Source: Synechococcus sp. CBW1002
GTDB taxonomy: Bacteria > Cyanobacteriota > Cyanobacteriia > PCC-6307 > Cyanobiaceae
DNA: 64,000 bases
Direction: 5' to 3'
Assembly (NCBI RefSeq): GCF_015840915.1
Contig: NZ_CP060398.1
Location: forward strand, 1,240,001-1,304,000
In this document: positions 33,355 through 45,482 of the stretch, piece after piece
Layout of the letters: each line of letters opens with the position of its first letter
Position numbering within the stretch: position 1 is the stretch's first letter
Position numbers and translations under genes: made by a program
Notes under the pieces: generated by a model
The model's input: the letters and a program-made list of their open reading frames with translations, nothing else
Databases searched by the model: none
Told to the model about the DNA's origin: nothing

Positions 33355-35178
33355 ATGGGCGCGAGTGACGCAGAACGCCGGGTGATCCAGCTGGCGATCG
33401 AACCCGGTCTGGTCTGCCTGCGGGGGCTCAGTCCCAAGCGGCTGCGCTTCGAGGTGGAGTACGGCCTGGAGCGGGGCACCAGCGCCAACAGCTTTCTGTT
33501 CACCGCCGGAACCACCGCGACTGGCCAGCCGGTACCGCCGGTGCTGGTGCATCCGCCCGGGGAATCCTTCGCCGCCCCGTTCCTGGAGCAGTTGGCCGGG
33601 TTGGTGCCGGCCGAGGCGGCCCTGAAGGTGGTGGTGGGTCACGTCAACCCCAACCGGGTGAGCCTGCTGCGGCGCCTGGCCAGCCAGTGGCCCCAGCTGA
33701 TGCTGGTGGCCTCCAATACCGGTGCCAAGCTGCTGGCGGAGCTGTGGGACCAGCGCAAACCGGCCCCTCCGGGCAGCACCCAGCCCGAACCGGTGATTCC
33801 CCCCCTGCCCGCCATCGATGTGGTGAAGCAGGAGGCGACCCGTCCGCTTGGGGATGGCCATGAGCTCACCTTGATCCCCACCCCCACGCCCCGCTGGCCT
33901 GGGGCCCTGATCGCCTTCGAGCAGAAGACCGGCCTGCTGATGAGCGGCAAGTTCTTCGCCGCCCACCTCTGCAGCGAGGTGTTGGCCGAAAGCGACCGCA
34001 ACAGCACCGAGGAAGACCGCCGCTATTACTACGACTGCCTGATGGCGCCGATCGCCCGCCAGGTGGAGGTCGTGGTCAACCGGCTGGATGAGCTGCCGAT
34101 CCGCACCATCGCCCCCGGCCACGGACCCGCCATCGCCGAGAGCTGGCGCAGCCTGCTGGCCGATTACCGCCGCTGGGGCGAAACCCAGGACCGCGCCAGG
34201 CTGTCGGTGGCCCTGCTGTTCGCCAGCGCCTATGGCAACACCGCCGCCATCGCCGATGCCCTGGCCCAGGGGGTGGGACGCACCGGCGTGCGCGTCGAGA
34301 GCATCAACTGCGAATTTGCGCCCGCTGACCAGCTGCTCTCCGCCATCCGCTCCTGTGACGCCGTCCTGATCGGTTCCCCCACCCTGGGGGGGCATGCGCC
34401 CACGCCGATTGTGTCGGCTCTGGGCACCCTGCTGGCGGAGGGGGATCGGGCCAAGCCGGTGGGGGTGTTCGGCAGCTTCGGCTGGAGTGGTGAGGCGCTC
34501 GATCTGCTCGAGAGCAAGCTGCGCGATGGCGGCTTCCAGTTCGCCTTCGAGCCGATCAAGGTCAAGTTCAGTCCCGATGCCGCCACGATCAAAACGATCG
34601 AGGAAACCGGCACGGCCCTGGGCCGCAGCCTGCTGGTGGAGCAGCGCCGCAGCCAGCGCCGCAGCGCCGCCGGTGGTCTGAGCGAAAGCCGCAGCGATCC
34701 GGCGGTGCTGGCCCTGGGCCGGTTGGTGGGCTCCCTGTGTGTGCTCACCACCCGAAAGGGGGAGGGGGAGACGCGCCTGAGCGGGGCGATGGTGGCCAGC
34801 TGGGTGAGCCAGGCCAGCTTCTCGCCGCCCGGTCTCACGGTGGCGGTGGCACGGGACCGGGCCCTGGAGAGCCTGCTGCACGTGGGCGATGGCTTTGCGC
34901 TCAACGTGCTGGCGGCGGGCCGGCAGAGCGGCCCGATGAAGCAGTTTCTGCAGCCGTTCCCGCCGGGAGCGGATCGCTTCGCCGGCCTGGAGCTCCAGGA
35001 GAGTCCTGGGGGCTATCCGGTGCTGCCGGAGGCGCTGGCCTGGCTGGAGGGCAGGGTGAAGCAGCGGATGGAGTGCGGCGACCACTGGCTGGTCTATGCC
35101 GAGCTCAGCAGTGGCGGCCTGCTGGATCCCACGGGAGTCACGGCCGTCCACCAGCGCCGGAGCGGGGCCAACTACTGA
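33355..35178 (+). CDS. flv1: Flavodiiron protein Flv1 (altered diiron site)
   Basis: The three-domain layout is the same as Flv3, with 607 aa. The HxExDH motif is replaced by GHVNPNRVS (His96, Asn98, Asn100, Arg101), so iron ligands are lost. Flv1 of cyanobacteria is known for such substitutions and acts as a partner of Flv3. The flavodoxin domain keeps SVALLFASAYGNTAAIADAL. The reductase domain carries SGAMVASWVSQASFSPPGLTVAVARDRALESLL, almost the same as in Flv3, which shows their common origin. The insert PAPPGSTQPEPVIPPLPA near residue 140 is a Pro-rich loop. Confidence 0.9.
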   Translation: MGASDAERRVIQLAIEPGLVCLRGLSPKRLRFEVEYGLERGTSANSFLFTAGTTATGQPVPPVLVHPPGESFAAPFLEQLAGLVPAEAALKVVVGHVNPNRVSLLRRLASQWPQLMLVASNTGAKLLAELWDQRKPAPPGSTQPEPVIPPLPAIDVVKQEATRPLGDGHELTLIPTPTPRWPGALIAFEQKTGLLMSGKFFAAHLCSEVLAESDRNSTEEDRRYYYDCLMAPIARQVEVVVNRLDELPIRTIAPGHGPAIAESWRSLLADYRRWGETQDRARLSVALLFASAYGNTAAIADALAQGVGRTGVRVESINCEFAPADQLLSAIRSCDAVLIGSPTLGGHAPTPIVSALGTLLAEGDRAKPVGVFGSFGWSGEALDLLESKLRDGGFQFAFEPIKVKFSPDAATIKTIEETGTALGRSLLVEQRRSQRRSAAGGLSESRSDPAVLALGRLVGSLCVLTTRKGEGETRLSGAMVASWVSQASFSPPGLTVAVARDRALESLLHVGDGFALNVLAAGRQSGPMKQFLQPFPPGADRFAGLELQESPGGYPVLPEALAWLEGRVKQRMECGDHWLVYAELSSGGLLDPTGVTAVHQRRSGANY

Positions 35179-35359
35179 GGGGGCCGCAGGAGGCAGCCCC
35201 TCACCAACACTGTTCGCGCTCTAACCCGAAGTGGTTATGACTTCGTGTAAGCTCTGGAGAACGGTGGGCCCGGTCTCCATCCCTCTCGCGTTCGATCCTG
35301 ATCGGGTTGATCCTTCCGGGTCCTTTTCTGCCGCGCTCCATCCTCTGCGTTTTTCCGTC

Positions 35360-36070
35360 ATGGATCTGTCCAACCCCTCCACCCAGGCCAACCTCGAGGC
35401 TGCCTTCGGCGGTGAGAGCATGGCCAACCGCAAATATCTCTTCTTCGCCGATGTGGCCAAACAGCTGGGCCATGCCGAGCTGGCGAAGCTCTTCCGCGAC
35501 ACGGCCAATCAGGAAACCGAGCATGCCTTCGCCCATTTCCGCCTGCTCCATCCCGAGCTGGTGGTGGCCGATCCCGCCGGCCTGAGCGAGGAGCAGAAGC
35601 AGGCTGTGCTGGCCCGCTGCCTGGAGCTGGCGATCGAGGGCGAAACCTACGAGTACACCACCATGTACCCGGAGTTCGAGGCCCAGGCCCGTGTGGATCG
35701 GGATGCCGATGCCGCGGCTGAATTCCAGGATCAGATCGACGAATCCGAGGAACACGCCGGCATCTTCCGCAAGGCGGCCAGCAACTTCGGCCTGCTCACG
35801 CCGATCGAGCACCACCATGCCGACCGTTATGGCGTTGCCCTCGAAGCGCTGCAGGGCAAGGGCCAGGCCGGCGAGACGGCCCCGCTGCCCGGGCTGTGGA
35901 TCTGCAAGGTGTGTTCGATGATCTACGACCCTGTCAAAGGGGATCCCGATTCCGGAATCGCCGCCGGCACCCCCTTCGAGGCCATCCCAGACGACTGGAC
36001 CTGCCCGATCTGCGGCACCCGCAAGGCCAATTTCATCCCTTATCGCGAGCCCGAACTGCTGGCGGCCTGA
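35360..36070 (+). CDS. rbr: Rubrerythrin
   Basis: This 236-aa diiron peroxidase has a four-helix ferritin-like domain and a C-terminal rubredoxin domain. Iron-ligand helices are seen in ANRKYLFFADVAKQLG, TANQETEHAFAHFRLL (ExxH), GETYEYTTMYPEFEAQA and DESEEHAGIFRKA (ExxH). The rubredoxin part has CKVCSMIYDP and CPICGTRKANF. It reduces hydrogen peroxide with electrons passed through the rubredoxin. The start MDLSNPSTQ at 35360 is preferred to 35231 because the extension is low in coding character. Its position after flv1 makes a small group for O2 and peroxide handling. Confidence 0.92.
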   Translation: MDLSNPSTQANLEAAFGGESMANRKYLFFADVAKQLGHAELAKLFRDTANQETEHAFAHFRLLHPELVVADPAGLSEEQKQAVLARCLELAIEGETYEYTTMYPEFEAQARVDRDADAAAEFQDQIDESEEHAGIFRKAASNFGLLTPIEHHHADRYGVALEALQGKGQAGETAPLPGLWICKVCSMIYDPVKGDPDSGIAAGTPFEAIPDDWTCPICGTRKANFIPYREPELLAA

Positions 36071-36104
36071 GTCATCGGCGATAGGTCGAGGCTCGGCTCA
36101 GTAC

Positions 36105-36134
36105 ACCTGGATGGAAGCCTCTGTTCATCCAGGT
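36105..36134 (+). terminator. Possible transcription-ending hairpin after rubrerythrin
   Basis: A 9-bp perfect stem (ACCTGGATG with its complement CATCCAGGT) with a 12-nt loop lies 35 bp after the rubrerythrin stop. There is no T-run, so it is not a standard intrinsic terminator; it may only stabilise the mRNA 3' end. Confidence 0.35.
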
Positions 36135-36326
36135 CGCTTCATCATGGGCAATAGTGCTTCTGATTTCTTCATCCCAATGTGACGTGCTTGACCCGTAATC
36201 CGATACATCCGCGACCAATGCACAGGCGGTTGTTGCTTCACGATGGCGTTGTAACGCTCTTTAGGGCGTTGTGTGTGCGCGGAGTGGCAACTCCGAGGCC
36301 GCTCCGCCGCATCAGTGCTGTCGTCA

Positions 36327-36542
36327 ATGGCTCCAGTCATCCGGGACAACGTGGTGGTGCGCTATCGAGGATTCGTGCTGATTCCGATGGTTCCAGCCGG
36401 TTGGCTGGTGCGTCCTGAGCGCAGCCCGATGGTGGTTCTTCCCTTCCGGTTTCCTGCCGCGTCACTCGATCAGCTGAAGGCAGAGATCGACGGGCGCCTC
36501 CTGGATCAGAGCCTGGCTGCTGATCAGGGCTTCGCAGCCTGA
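36327..36542 (+). CDS. Small conserved-looking hypothetical protein, 71 aa
   Basis: The frame starts MAPVIRDNVVVRYRGFVLIP and continues VPAGWLVRPERSPMVVLPFRFPAASLDQLKAEIDGRLLDQ. The pattern of short beta strands followed by a helix is typical of small folded domains in picocyanobacteria. Codon use resembles the neighbours. No family name can be given. The in-frame codons upstream to 36273 look noncoding. Its neighbours offer no functional clue. Confidence 0.58.
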   Translation: MAPVIRDNVVVRYRGFVLIPMVPAGWLVRPERSPMVVLPFRFPAASLDQLKAEIDGRLLDQSLAADQGFAA

Positions 36543-36646
36543 GCCGGCTCAGCAGGCGAGCCGCCCATCAGTCCTGCGCAAGTTCCCGACCTGAGCTGGT
36601 TCGTGCCAGGTCTCAGGGCGGGATGGATCGTGTCTTGTCCTCGCCC

Positions 36647-36952
36647 TCAGGCGGCCTGAGGGGGTGGAGGGGTGGAGCCCCCGACCTGGAACGGCAGGAC
36701 CAGGGTGGCCCAGTGATCGGGCCGAGTCGGCCGGAGACGGCGGGGTTGGCGCACACCGAAGGGAACCCGCACCACGTTGGTGCCATCGCTGCGGGTGGTG
36801 GCTTCGCTGCCGCTGCTGCGGTTGATGCTGGGGAGAGGGGGCAGGGAGGGGCCCGGCACCGCCTCGGACTCAGACCAACTCAGGGCGCGCAGCGAGCGCC
36901 CTGAGTTGGTCTGAGTCCCCCAGCCGTCTTCGCTGTTGCCTCCGCTACCCAT
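36647..36952 (-). CDS. Possible small protein upstream-adjacent to gcvP 3' end
   Basis: This 101-aa frame starts MGSGGNSEDGWG. Its C-terminal half looks structured (TNVVRVPFGVRQPRRLRPTRP, then DHWATLVLPFQVGG), while the N-terminal half is Ser/Gly-rich. A perfect 23-bp inverted repeat lies inside it (36866-36918), which is odd for a coding region and lowers confidence. The family was not recognised. If it is not real, 36543-37016 is a 470-bp gap whose only notable content is that repeat. Confidence 0.4.
   Translation of the reverse strand: MGSGGNSEDGWGTQTNSGRSLRALSWSESEAVPGPSLPPLPSINRSSGSEATTRSDGTNVVRVPFGVRQPRRLRPTRPDHWATLVLPFQVGGSTPPPPQAA
36866..36918. repeat. Perfect 23-bp inverted repeat with 7-nt loop
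   Basis: The arms are 36866-36888 and 36896-36918. The left arm begins GGACTCAGACC and ends AGGGCGC, the right arm is its exact complement, and the loop is GCAGCGA. The stem is far longer than a usual terminator and there is no T-run on either strand. As RNA it would be a very stable hairpin. See the matching finding. Confidence 0.9.
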
Positions 36953-37016
36953 GGAACTGGCCCCGAAACGACGCAATGATGCGCTATTACGCCAAAAGAT
37001 GTAACCCCTCGAACGA

Positions 37017-40046
<3,030 letters not shown>

Positions 40047-40096
40047 GGTCGGGCGGGATCCTAGGGAGGCTCGCCAGCTCCCTTGCCCTTGCAGGC

Positions 40097-40486
40097 TCAG
40101 GCGCCTTCCACCTTGGCCCGGTAGCTGGGGGCTTCCAGCAGGGCGTCCAGCTCACCGCGATCGGAGGGACGCACCACCAGCAGCCAGCCCTCTCCGTAGG
40201 GATCGTTCTGCAGTTCCTCCGGGCTGGCTAGCACTGCCTCGTTGCGCGCCTCCACCACACCGCTGATCGGCGCCATCAGATCTTCCACCGCCTTGACCGA
40301 TTCGACGCTGCCGAAGCTCTCGCCCCGCTTCAGGGATGCCCCCACCTCGGGCAGCTCCACGAAGACGATGTCGCCGAGTTGGTCGATGGCGAAGGCGCTC
40401 AGTCCAAGCCGCAGCTGGTCGCCTTCGCCGCGCACGTATTCGTGGCTGTCGGCGTAGCGGCAGTCGTCGGGGAAGTGGAGTGCCAT
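40097..40486 (-). CDS. gcvH: Glycine cleavage system H-protein
   Basis: This 129-aa lipoyl carrier protein has its lipoylated Lys in [18 protein letters not shown] (about residue 64). The N-terminal Y-x-x-SHEYVR start and the closing [16 protein letters not shown] are typical. It shuttles the aminomethyl group from GcvP to the T-protein. It is in one unit with gcvP, with a 50-bp gap. Confidence 0.95.
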   Translation of the reverse strand: MALHFPDDCRYADSHEYVRGEGDQLRLGLSAFAIDQLGDIVFVELPEVGASLKRGESFGSVESVKAVEDLMAPISGVVEARNEAVLASPEELQNDPYGEGWLLVVRPSDRGELDALLEAPSYRAKVEGA

Positions 40487-40555
40487 GGCCGGAGGCGGGG
40501 CTGTGCAGGCTCAGTCTGGAGGAGGGCAGCGCCCGCCGGTGCTGGCGCCGGTTGG

Positions 40556-41854
40556 TTACTCGGGAATCAGGTCGTTCGCCTTCAGGGCCGCCAGGGCCCG
40601 CTCCAGGGCGATGGCCACGTGGGCGTGGTGGGTGCCGCCCTGGGTGTACAGCACGTAGGGCTCCCGCAGGGGCGCATCGGCGGAAAACTCACTGGTGCTG
40701 CCGTCGATGAAGGTGCCGCCGGCCATCACCAGTTCGCTGGCGTAGCCGGGCATCGGCGCCGGTACCGGATCGAGATAGGCCCCCACCGGCGAGGCGGCCT
40801 GGAAAGCGCGGCAGATCTGCCGCAGCCGATCGGGATTCCCCAGCCGCACCGCCTGAATGATGTCGCTGCGGCTGGCTCCGGGGCCGGGGTTGGTGGCATA
40901 GCCCCGTTCGGAGAACACCGTGGCCACCAGATCGGCGCCGATCAGCGCCTCGCCCACCATCTGCGGGGCCAGGAACAGGCCCTGGAAGAGCAGACGGTGC
41001 AGGTCGAAGCCGCTGCCGCCCTCGCTGCCGATGCCCGGCGCTGTGAGGCGGCAGCAGGCCTGCTCCACCAGATCGGCGCGGCCGGCCACGTAGCCGCCGC
41101 TGGGGGCGATGGTGCCGCCCAGGTTCTTGATCAGGGAGCCGGCGATCAGATCGGCTCCCACCGCCGTTGGCTCCTGCTCCTGCACCAGCTCGCCGTAGCA
41201 GTTGTCCACGAAGCACACCACGCCGCTCTGGAGGGCCTTGACCCGTTCGCAGAGCCGGCCGATCTCCGCCACGTCCAGCGAAGGCCGCCAGCTGTAGCCG
41301 CAGCTGCGCTGGATCAGCACCATGCGGGTGGGCAGGGCCAGGGCCTCCGCCAGCCGATCGGTGTCCACCCGTCCATCCGGGGTGAGGGCGAGTTCGTCGT
41401 AGGTGATGCCGAACTCGGCCAGCGATCCCTGGCCGCTGCCGCGGATGCCGATCACCTCCTCGAGGGTGTCGTAGGGGCGGCCGGTGAGGGCCAGCAGTCG
41501 ATCACCAGGGCGCAGCACGCCGAACAGGGCCGCAGCGATGGCGTGGGTGCCGCTCACGAACTGCAGCCGCACCGCGGCCGCCTCCGCCTGCAGCACCCGG
41601 GCGAAGACCCGATCCAGCACTTCCCGGCCCAGATCGCCGTGGCCATAGCCGCTCACCGAGGCGAAGTGCTGCACCCCCAGTCCTTCCGCCGCAAAGGCCT
41701 CCAGCACCCGCTCGAGGCGGGGACGCACCCCAGCCGTGCGGGCCGCCACCTGGGGGGCGATCCGCTGCAGGGCGGTCTCCACCCGCTGCCGGGCCCAGTC
41801 CCGCTGGGCAGCGCTGGGCTTGGCGGCGGGCAGGCCCATCGGCGAACGGTGCAT
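40556..41854 (-). CDS. Methionine gamma-lyase family PLP enzyme (YnbB/aluminium-resistance type)
   Basis: This 432-aa fold-type I PLP enzyme has the cofactor Lys in LIAGSLIKNLGGTIAPSGGYVAG (about residue 240). Other blocks are QFVSGTHAIAAALFGVLRPGDRLLALTGRPYDTLEEVIG and a C-terminal YVLYTQGGTHHAHVAIALERAL. Members are annotated as methionine gamma-lyase-like or aluminium-resistance proteins, but their substrates are largely unproven. It lies 69 bp upstream of gcvH on the same strand and may share its transcript. Confidence 0.85.
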   Translation of the reverse strand: MHRSPMGLPAAKPSAAQRDWARQRVETALQRIAPQVAARTAGVRPRLERVLEAFAAEGLGVQHFASVSGYGHGDLGREVLDRVFARVLQAEAAAVRLQFVSGTHAIAAALFGVLRPGDRLLALTGRPYDTLEEVIGIRGSGQGSLAEFGITYDELALTPDGRVDTDRLAEALALPTRMVLIQRSCGYSWRPSLDVAEIGRLCERVKALQSGVVCFVDNCYGELVQEQEPTAVGADLIAGSLIKNLGGTIAPSGGYVAGRADLVEQACCRLTAPGIGSEGGSGFDLHRLLFQGLFLAPQMVGEALIGADLVATVFSERGYATNPGPGASRSDIIQAVRLGNPDRLRQICRAFQAASPVGAYLDPVPAPMPGYASELVMAGGTFIDGSTSEFSADAPLREPYVLYTQGGTHHAHVAIALERALAALKANDLIPE

Positions 41855-41945
41855 CGGCAGGCCCCATGCTGCCGCCGGTTAGATTTCTTTGGCTGCATTG
41901 GCTACAGAACGGAGAAGCCAAGGCACGAGACATCCGGAGAGTTCC

Positions 41946-42947
41946 TTGGTTTCCAGTCCAGAAGCATTGAGTTCAGTGCCCAACGCGCCGCGATCCGGTG
42001 AGCCCGTGCTGGTTCACAGTGTTGATCCCGCTGACGGGGCTGAAGCCATCAGCACCGCCCATCGCGAGCGCAAGGAGGCCCGCATCCGTGCCGCCCTGGC
42101 GGCCCGGCGCCTGCCGCTGCCGCCGCGGCAACGCAAGTTCAAGCTCGGCACCACCGGTTTCATGCTGGCCATCCATGTGGGGGCCGTGTTTGCGTTGCTG
42201 CCGCAGTTCTGGAGCTGGCAGGGGCTGGCGGCGCTGGCCTTGCTCTACTGGGTCACGGTTCTTGGCGTCACCCTGGGTCTGCATCGCCTGGTGGCGCACC
42301 GCAGCTTTGTGGCGCCCCTCTGGCTGGAGCGCACCCTGGTGCTGATGGGCACCCTCGCCTGCCAGAGCGGCCCGATCGAATGGGTGGGTCTGCATCGCCA
42401 TCACCACAAATTCTCCGACCAGCCCAACGACCACCACGACGCCGCCCGCGGCCTCTGGTGGGCCCATAGCGAATGGATGCTGCACGAGATTCCGGCGGTG
42501 CAGCACGTGGCCCGCTTCACCGGTGACCTGCAGCGCGATCCCTTCTACCGCTGGCTCGACCGCTGGTTCCTGCTGCTGCAACTGCCCCTCGGGGCGGCTC
42601 TGTATTGGTATGGCGAAAGGGCCGGCGTGCGGGGCGGTGGCCTGGGCCTGGTGCTCTGGGCGATTCCGCTGCGCCTGGTTCTCGTGTACCACGTCACCTG
42701 GTTGGTGAACTCGGCCACCCATGCCTTCGGCTATCGCAACTTCGATTGCCCGGATCTGTCGCGCAACTGCTGGTGGGTGGCGTTGCTCAGCTTCGGCGAG
42801 GGCTGGCACAACAACCACCATGCCCATCCCCACTCCGCCCGCCACGGCCTGCGCTGGTTCGAGTTCGACATCACCTGGCAGCACATCAAGTTGCTGCGGG
42901 CCTTCGGCTGGGCGCGACGCGTCCGTGTGGCCCACTACCGGGCCTGA
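41946..42947 (+). CDS. desC: Acyl-lipid delta-9-type desaturase, first copy
   Basis: This membrane fatty-acid desaturase has the three His boxes HRLVAHRSF, HRHHHK and HNNHHA, which bind the diiron centre. It also has hydrophobic segments FMLAIHVGAVFALLPQFW and LAALALLYWVTVLGVTLGLH. It introduces the first double bond into membrane-lipid acyl chains. The start is uncertain: there is no ATG in the frame, and TTG codons at 41889 and 41946 are candidates. A second copy lies 900 bp downstream. The two share the His boxes and the context of an intervening HTH gene. Confidence 0.87.
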   Translation: MVSSPEALSSVPNAPRSGEPVLVHSVDPADGAEAISTAHRERKEARIRAALAARRLPLPPRQRKFKLGTTGFMLAIHVGAVFALLPQFWSWQGLAALALLYWVTVLGVTLGLHRLVAHRSFVAPLWLERTLVLMGTLACQSGPIEWVGLHRHHHKFSDQPNDHHDAARGLWWAHSEWMLHEIPAVQHVARFTGDLQRDPFYRWLDRWFLLLQLPLGAALYWYGERAGVRGGGLGLVLWAIPLRLVLVYHVTWLVNSATHAFGYRNFDCPDLSRNCWWVALLSFGEGWHNNHHAHPHSARHGLRWFEFDITWQHIKLLRAFGWARRVRVAHYRA

Positions 42948-42978
42948 AGCCTCAGCTGCCGCCGCGCTGCCTGTTCCT

Positions 42979-43788
42979 TCAGGCTTCGCCTGATCCTCTC
43001 TGCGGCCCTGGCATCGCCCCAAGTTCCCTCCGGATCGCCGCCGCCAGGTCGAGGGAATGGCCGTTCATTCCGAGCCGTTGCTGCCGGGCCCTGTCGCGCA
43101 GGAGCTCCAGGAACTGATCGGCGCTCAGCTCCTGCTCTCCCGCCACCCCCAGCGCCGCCAGGGTGCGACGCAGATCGGGCAGTTCGGCATCCAGTTCGCT
43201 GGCGTTGTAATCGCTCTGGCCGGCCATCACCTCCGCGAAGCGTTCGCGCCGCTGGCGACGGGCCACCGGATAGGCCTCCAGGAGCAGCGTGCGGCACTGC
43301 CGCCACGGCTGGCCAGCGGTGAACAGCCCTGCCAGGGCGGCACTGAGGCCGGCGGCCTCGGCATCGGCGATCCGCAGGTCAAAGGCCGGCGGCGGCTGGC
43401 GCACGCCCACGAACACCTCCAGCAGCTCCCCGGGGCCAAGCACACCGCCGTGGGGATCGGTCACGGGCTGGGCGGACACCGCCAGCGCTTCCAGGGCTTC
43501 GGGGGTGTCCAGCAGCAACTGGCGCAGTTCGGCGGTGAGCGGTTGCCCGGGTGGCTGGGCCGCCAGCCACTGGTTGACGCTGCCGAGGGCGAGAAACACC
43601 TCCGGCCCGGGGGAGGCGAGCTTGCCGTTGCGCAGCATCGAGATCTGAGAGTTGTGCACCTTGCCCAGATCGAGGGCCTCGGCCAGGCCCGGCAAGACGC
43701 GGTGACTCCAGTCGTTGCGCTCATGCCACACCTTGATCAGATGGGCGAAGGCGGCGCGGCCCGCACCGAGCTTGTCTCGATAGCCCAC
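42979..43788 (-). CDS. HTH-type protein between two desaturase genes
   Basis: This 269-aa protein has an N-terminal segment resembling a helix-turn-helix of the Xre sort (LGKVHNSQISMLRNGKLASPGPEVFLALGSVNQWL, about residues 40-75). The helical remainder is of unknown type (FDLRIADAEAAGLSAALAGLF, YNASELDAELPDLRRTLAALGV). It is divergent from the second desaturase, with 58 bp between starts, and convergent with the first. Regulation of desaturase expression is a reasonable guess from position only. The family was not recognised by name. Confidence 0.68.
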   Translation of the reverse strand: MGYRDKLGAGRAAFAHLIKVWHERNDWSHRVLPGLAEALDLGKVHNSQISMLRNGKLASPGPEVFLALGSVNQWLAAQPPGQPLTAELRQLLLDTPEALEALAVSAQPVTDPHGGVLGPGELLEVFVGVRQPPPAFDLRIADAEAAGLSAALAGLFTAGQPWRQCRTLLLEAYPVARRQRRERFAEVMAGQSDYNASELDAELPDLRRTLAALGVAGEQELSADQFLELLRDRARQQRLGMNGHSLDLAAAIRRELGAMPGPQRGSGEA

Positions 43789-43846
43789 TTGCTGATCAGG
43801 ATCCGTATTGCTACCATCTTATCGATTGATCAGGAGCCGGTCCGTT

Positions 43847-44872
43847 ATGACCGCCACAGCTACACGTTCTCCGGTCGCCGCGGCTGCCGCCTCTGCTGCC
43901 GGTCTGCGCAGCCACCAGGCGGCGTCCGTCGCCGCGGTGGATGCCCTGCAGCGCTCCGCCCGGCTGCGTCGCCCCCGCCGCGGTGAGCCCACCCCGGAAA
44001 TTCCGAGTGGCCGCAGCTGGGTCACCATCGGCTTCATGGCGACGATCCACGTTCTGGCCCTGGTGGCCCTGTTGCCTCGCTTCTGGAGCGTGCCCGCCGT
44101 GGCCTCGCTGGTGGTTCTCTATTGGGTCACCGCCTGCCTGGGCGTGACGATCGGCTACCACCGGCTGCTCAGCCATCGGGCCTTCCGCGTGCCCCAGTGG
44201 CTGGAGCGCTTCTTCGCCACCTGTGGCGCCCTCAGCTGCCAGCACGGCCCGATCGACTGGGCGGGTCTGCACCGTCACCATCACAAGTTTTCCGATACGG
44301 ATGCGGATCATCACAACAGCCACCGTGGCTTCTGGTGGAGCCACATGGGCTGGATGTTCAAGGAGATCCCGGCCATGGGAGCCGTGCCTCGGCTCACGGG
44401 TGATCTCGCCGCTGATCCCTACTACCGCTGGCTGAACAACTGGTTCCTGGCCCTGCAGCTCCCCCTGGCCGGCCTGCTGTTCTGGATCGGCACCGTCACC
44501 GGTGCCGGCGGCTGGGCCCTGGTGCTCTGGGGCATCCCCCTGCGCCTGGTGCTCGTCTATCACGCCACCTGGCTGGTCAATTCCGCCACCCATTGCTGGG
44601 GTCGCGTCAGCCATGCCAGCGGCGATGCCTCCCGCAACAACCCCTGGGTGGCGGCGCTCACCTTCGGCGAGGGCTGGCACAACAACCACCATGCCTTCCC
44701 CCATTCGGCCCGCCAGGGTCTGGAGCCCGGTCAGATCGATCTCACCTGGGAGCACATCCGCCTGATGCGGGTCCTGGGCCTGGCCACCAAGGTGCGGCTG
44801 CCCAAGGCGGCCCTCGGCGGCCCCACCCTGGCGGATGCCCAGGAGCGGGGTGCGGTCGGTGGCGTAGGTTGA
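43847..44872 (+). CDS. desC: Acyl-lipid delta-9-type desaturase, second copy
   Basis: This 341-aa membrane desaturase has His boxes HRLLSHRAF, HRHHHK and HNNHHA. It shares the layout of the first copy, including a poorly conserved Ala-rich N-terminus and DHHNSHRGFWWSHMGWM after the second box. The start ATG at 43847 was preferred over 43808. Two delta-9-type enzymes in tandem may act on different acyl positions or at different temperatures, as known for DesC isoforms in picocyanobacteria; which is which cannot be read here. rplI follows after 36 bp. Confidence 0.9.
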   Translation: MTATATRSPVAAAAASAAGLRSHQAASVAAVDALQRSARLRRPRRGEPTPEIPSGRSWVTIGFMATIHVLALVALLPRFWSVPAVASLVVLYWVTACLGVTIGYHRLLSHRAFRVPQWLERFFATCGALSCQHGPIDWAGLHRHHHKFSDTDADHHNSHRGFWWSHMGWMFKEIPAMGAVPRLTGDLAADPYYRWLNNWFLALQLPLAGLLFWIGTVTGAGGWALVLWGIPLRLVLVYHATWLVNSATHCWGRVSHASGDASRNNPWVAALTFGEGWHNNHHAFPHSARQGLEPGQIDLTWEHIRLMRVLGLATKVRLPKAALGGPTLADAQERGAVGGVG

Positions 44873-44908
44873 ACAATCGGTTTTCGTCAGAGCGTCGGTT
44901 TCGAATCC

Positions 44909-45367
44909 ATGGCCAAGCGCGTACAAGTCGTACTGAACGAGGACGTCCTCAGCCTGGGCAAGGACGGCGATCTCGTGGATGTGGCCCCCGGCTACGCCCG
45001 TAACTTCCTCCTTCCCACCGGCAAGGCCATCCCCGTGACCCCCGCGGTGATGCGTCAGGTGGAGGCCCGCCGGGCCAAGGAGGCCGAGCGCCAGGCCGCC
45101 CTCAAGGCCGAGGCGGAAGCCTTCCGCACCGCCCTGGCCACGATCGGCCGCTTCACGATCAAGAAGCAGGCCGGCAACGACGATGTGATCTTCGGCACGG
45201 TGACCAACGGCGATGTGGCCGAGGCCATCGAAGCCGCCACCAAGAAAGAGGTGGACCGCCGCCACATCCTGGTGCCCGAGATCCATCGCACCGGCTCCTA
45301 CAAGGTGCAGGTGAAGCTCCACCACGACGTCACCGCCGAGCTCAATCTCGAAGTGGTCAGCTACTGA
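44909..45367 (+). CDS. rplI: Ribosomal protein bL9
   Basis: This 152-aa protein has the L9 signature [33 protein letters not shown] in the N-terminal domain. A long connecting helix (about residues 42-75, rich in Arg, Glu and Ala) leads to the C-terminal domain. It binds 23S rRNA near the L1 stalk. It is followed by dnaB, the common cyanobacterial order. Confidence 0.97.
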   Translation: MAKRVQVVLNEDVLSLGKDGDLVDVAPGYARNFLLPTGKAIPVTPAVMRQVEARRAKEAERQAALKAEAEAFRTALATIGRFTIKKQAGNDDVIFGTVTNGDVAEAIEAATKKEVDRRHILVPEIHRTGSYKVQVKLHHDVTAELNLEVVSY

Positions 45368-45482
45368 TCGCTGCGGCGACCATGGCTGCCGCCAACGTCA
45401 CGCCGTCGGGGCCTTCGGGCCTTGACGGCGTTGTGGTGTGGGCCGTCTACGGTGCTGCTGTCACACCCTCCCATTGCCGCCG

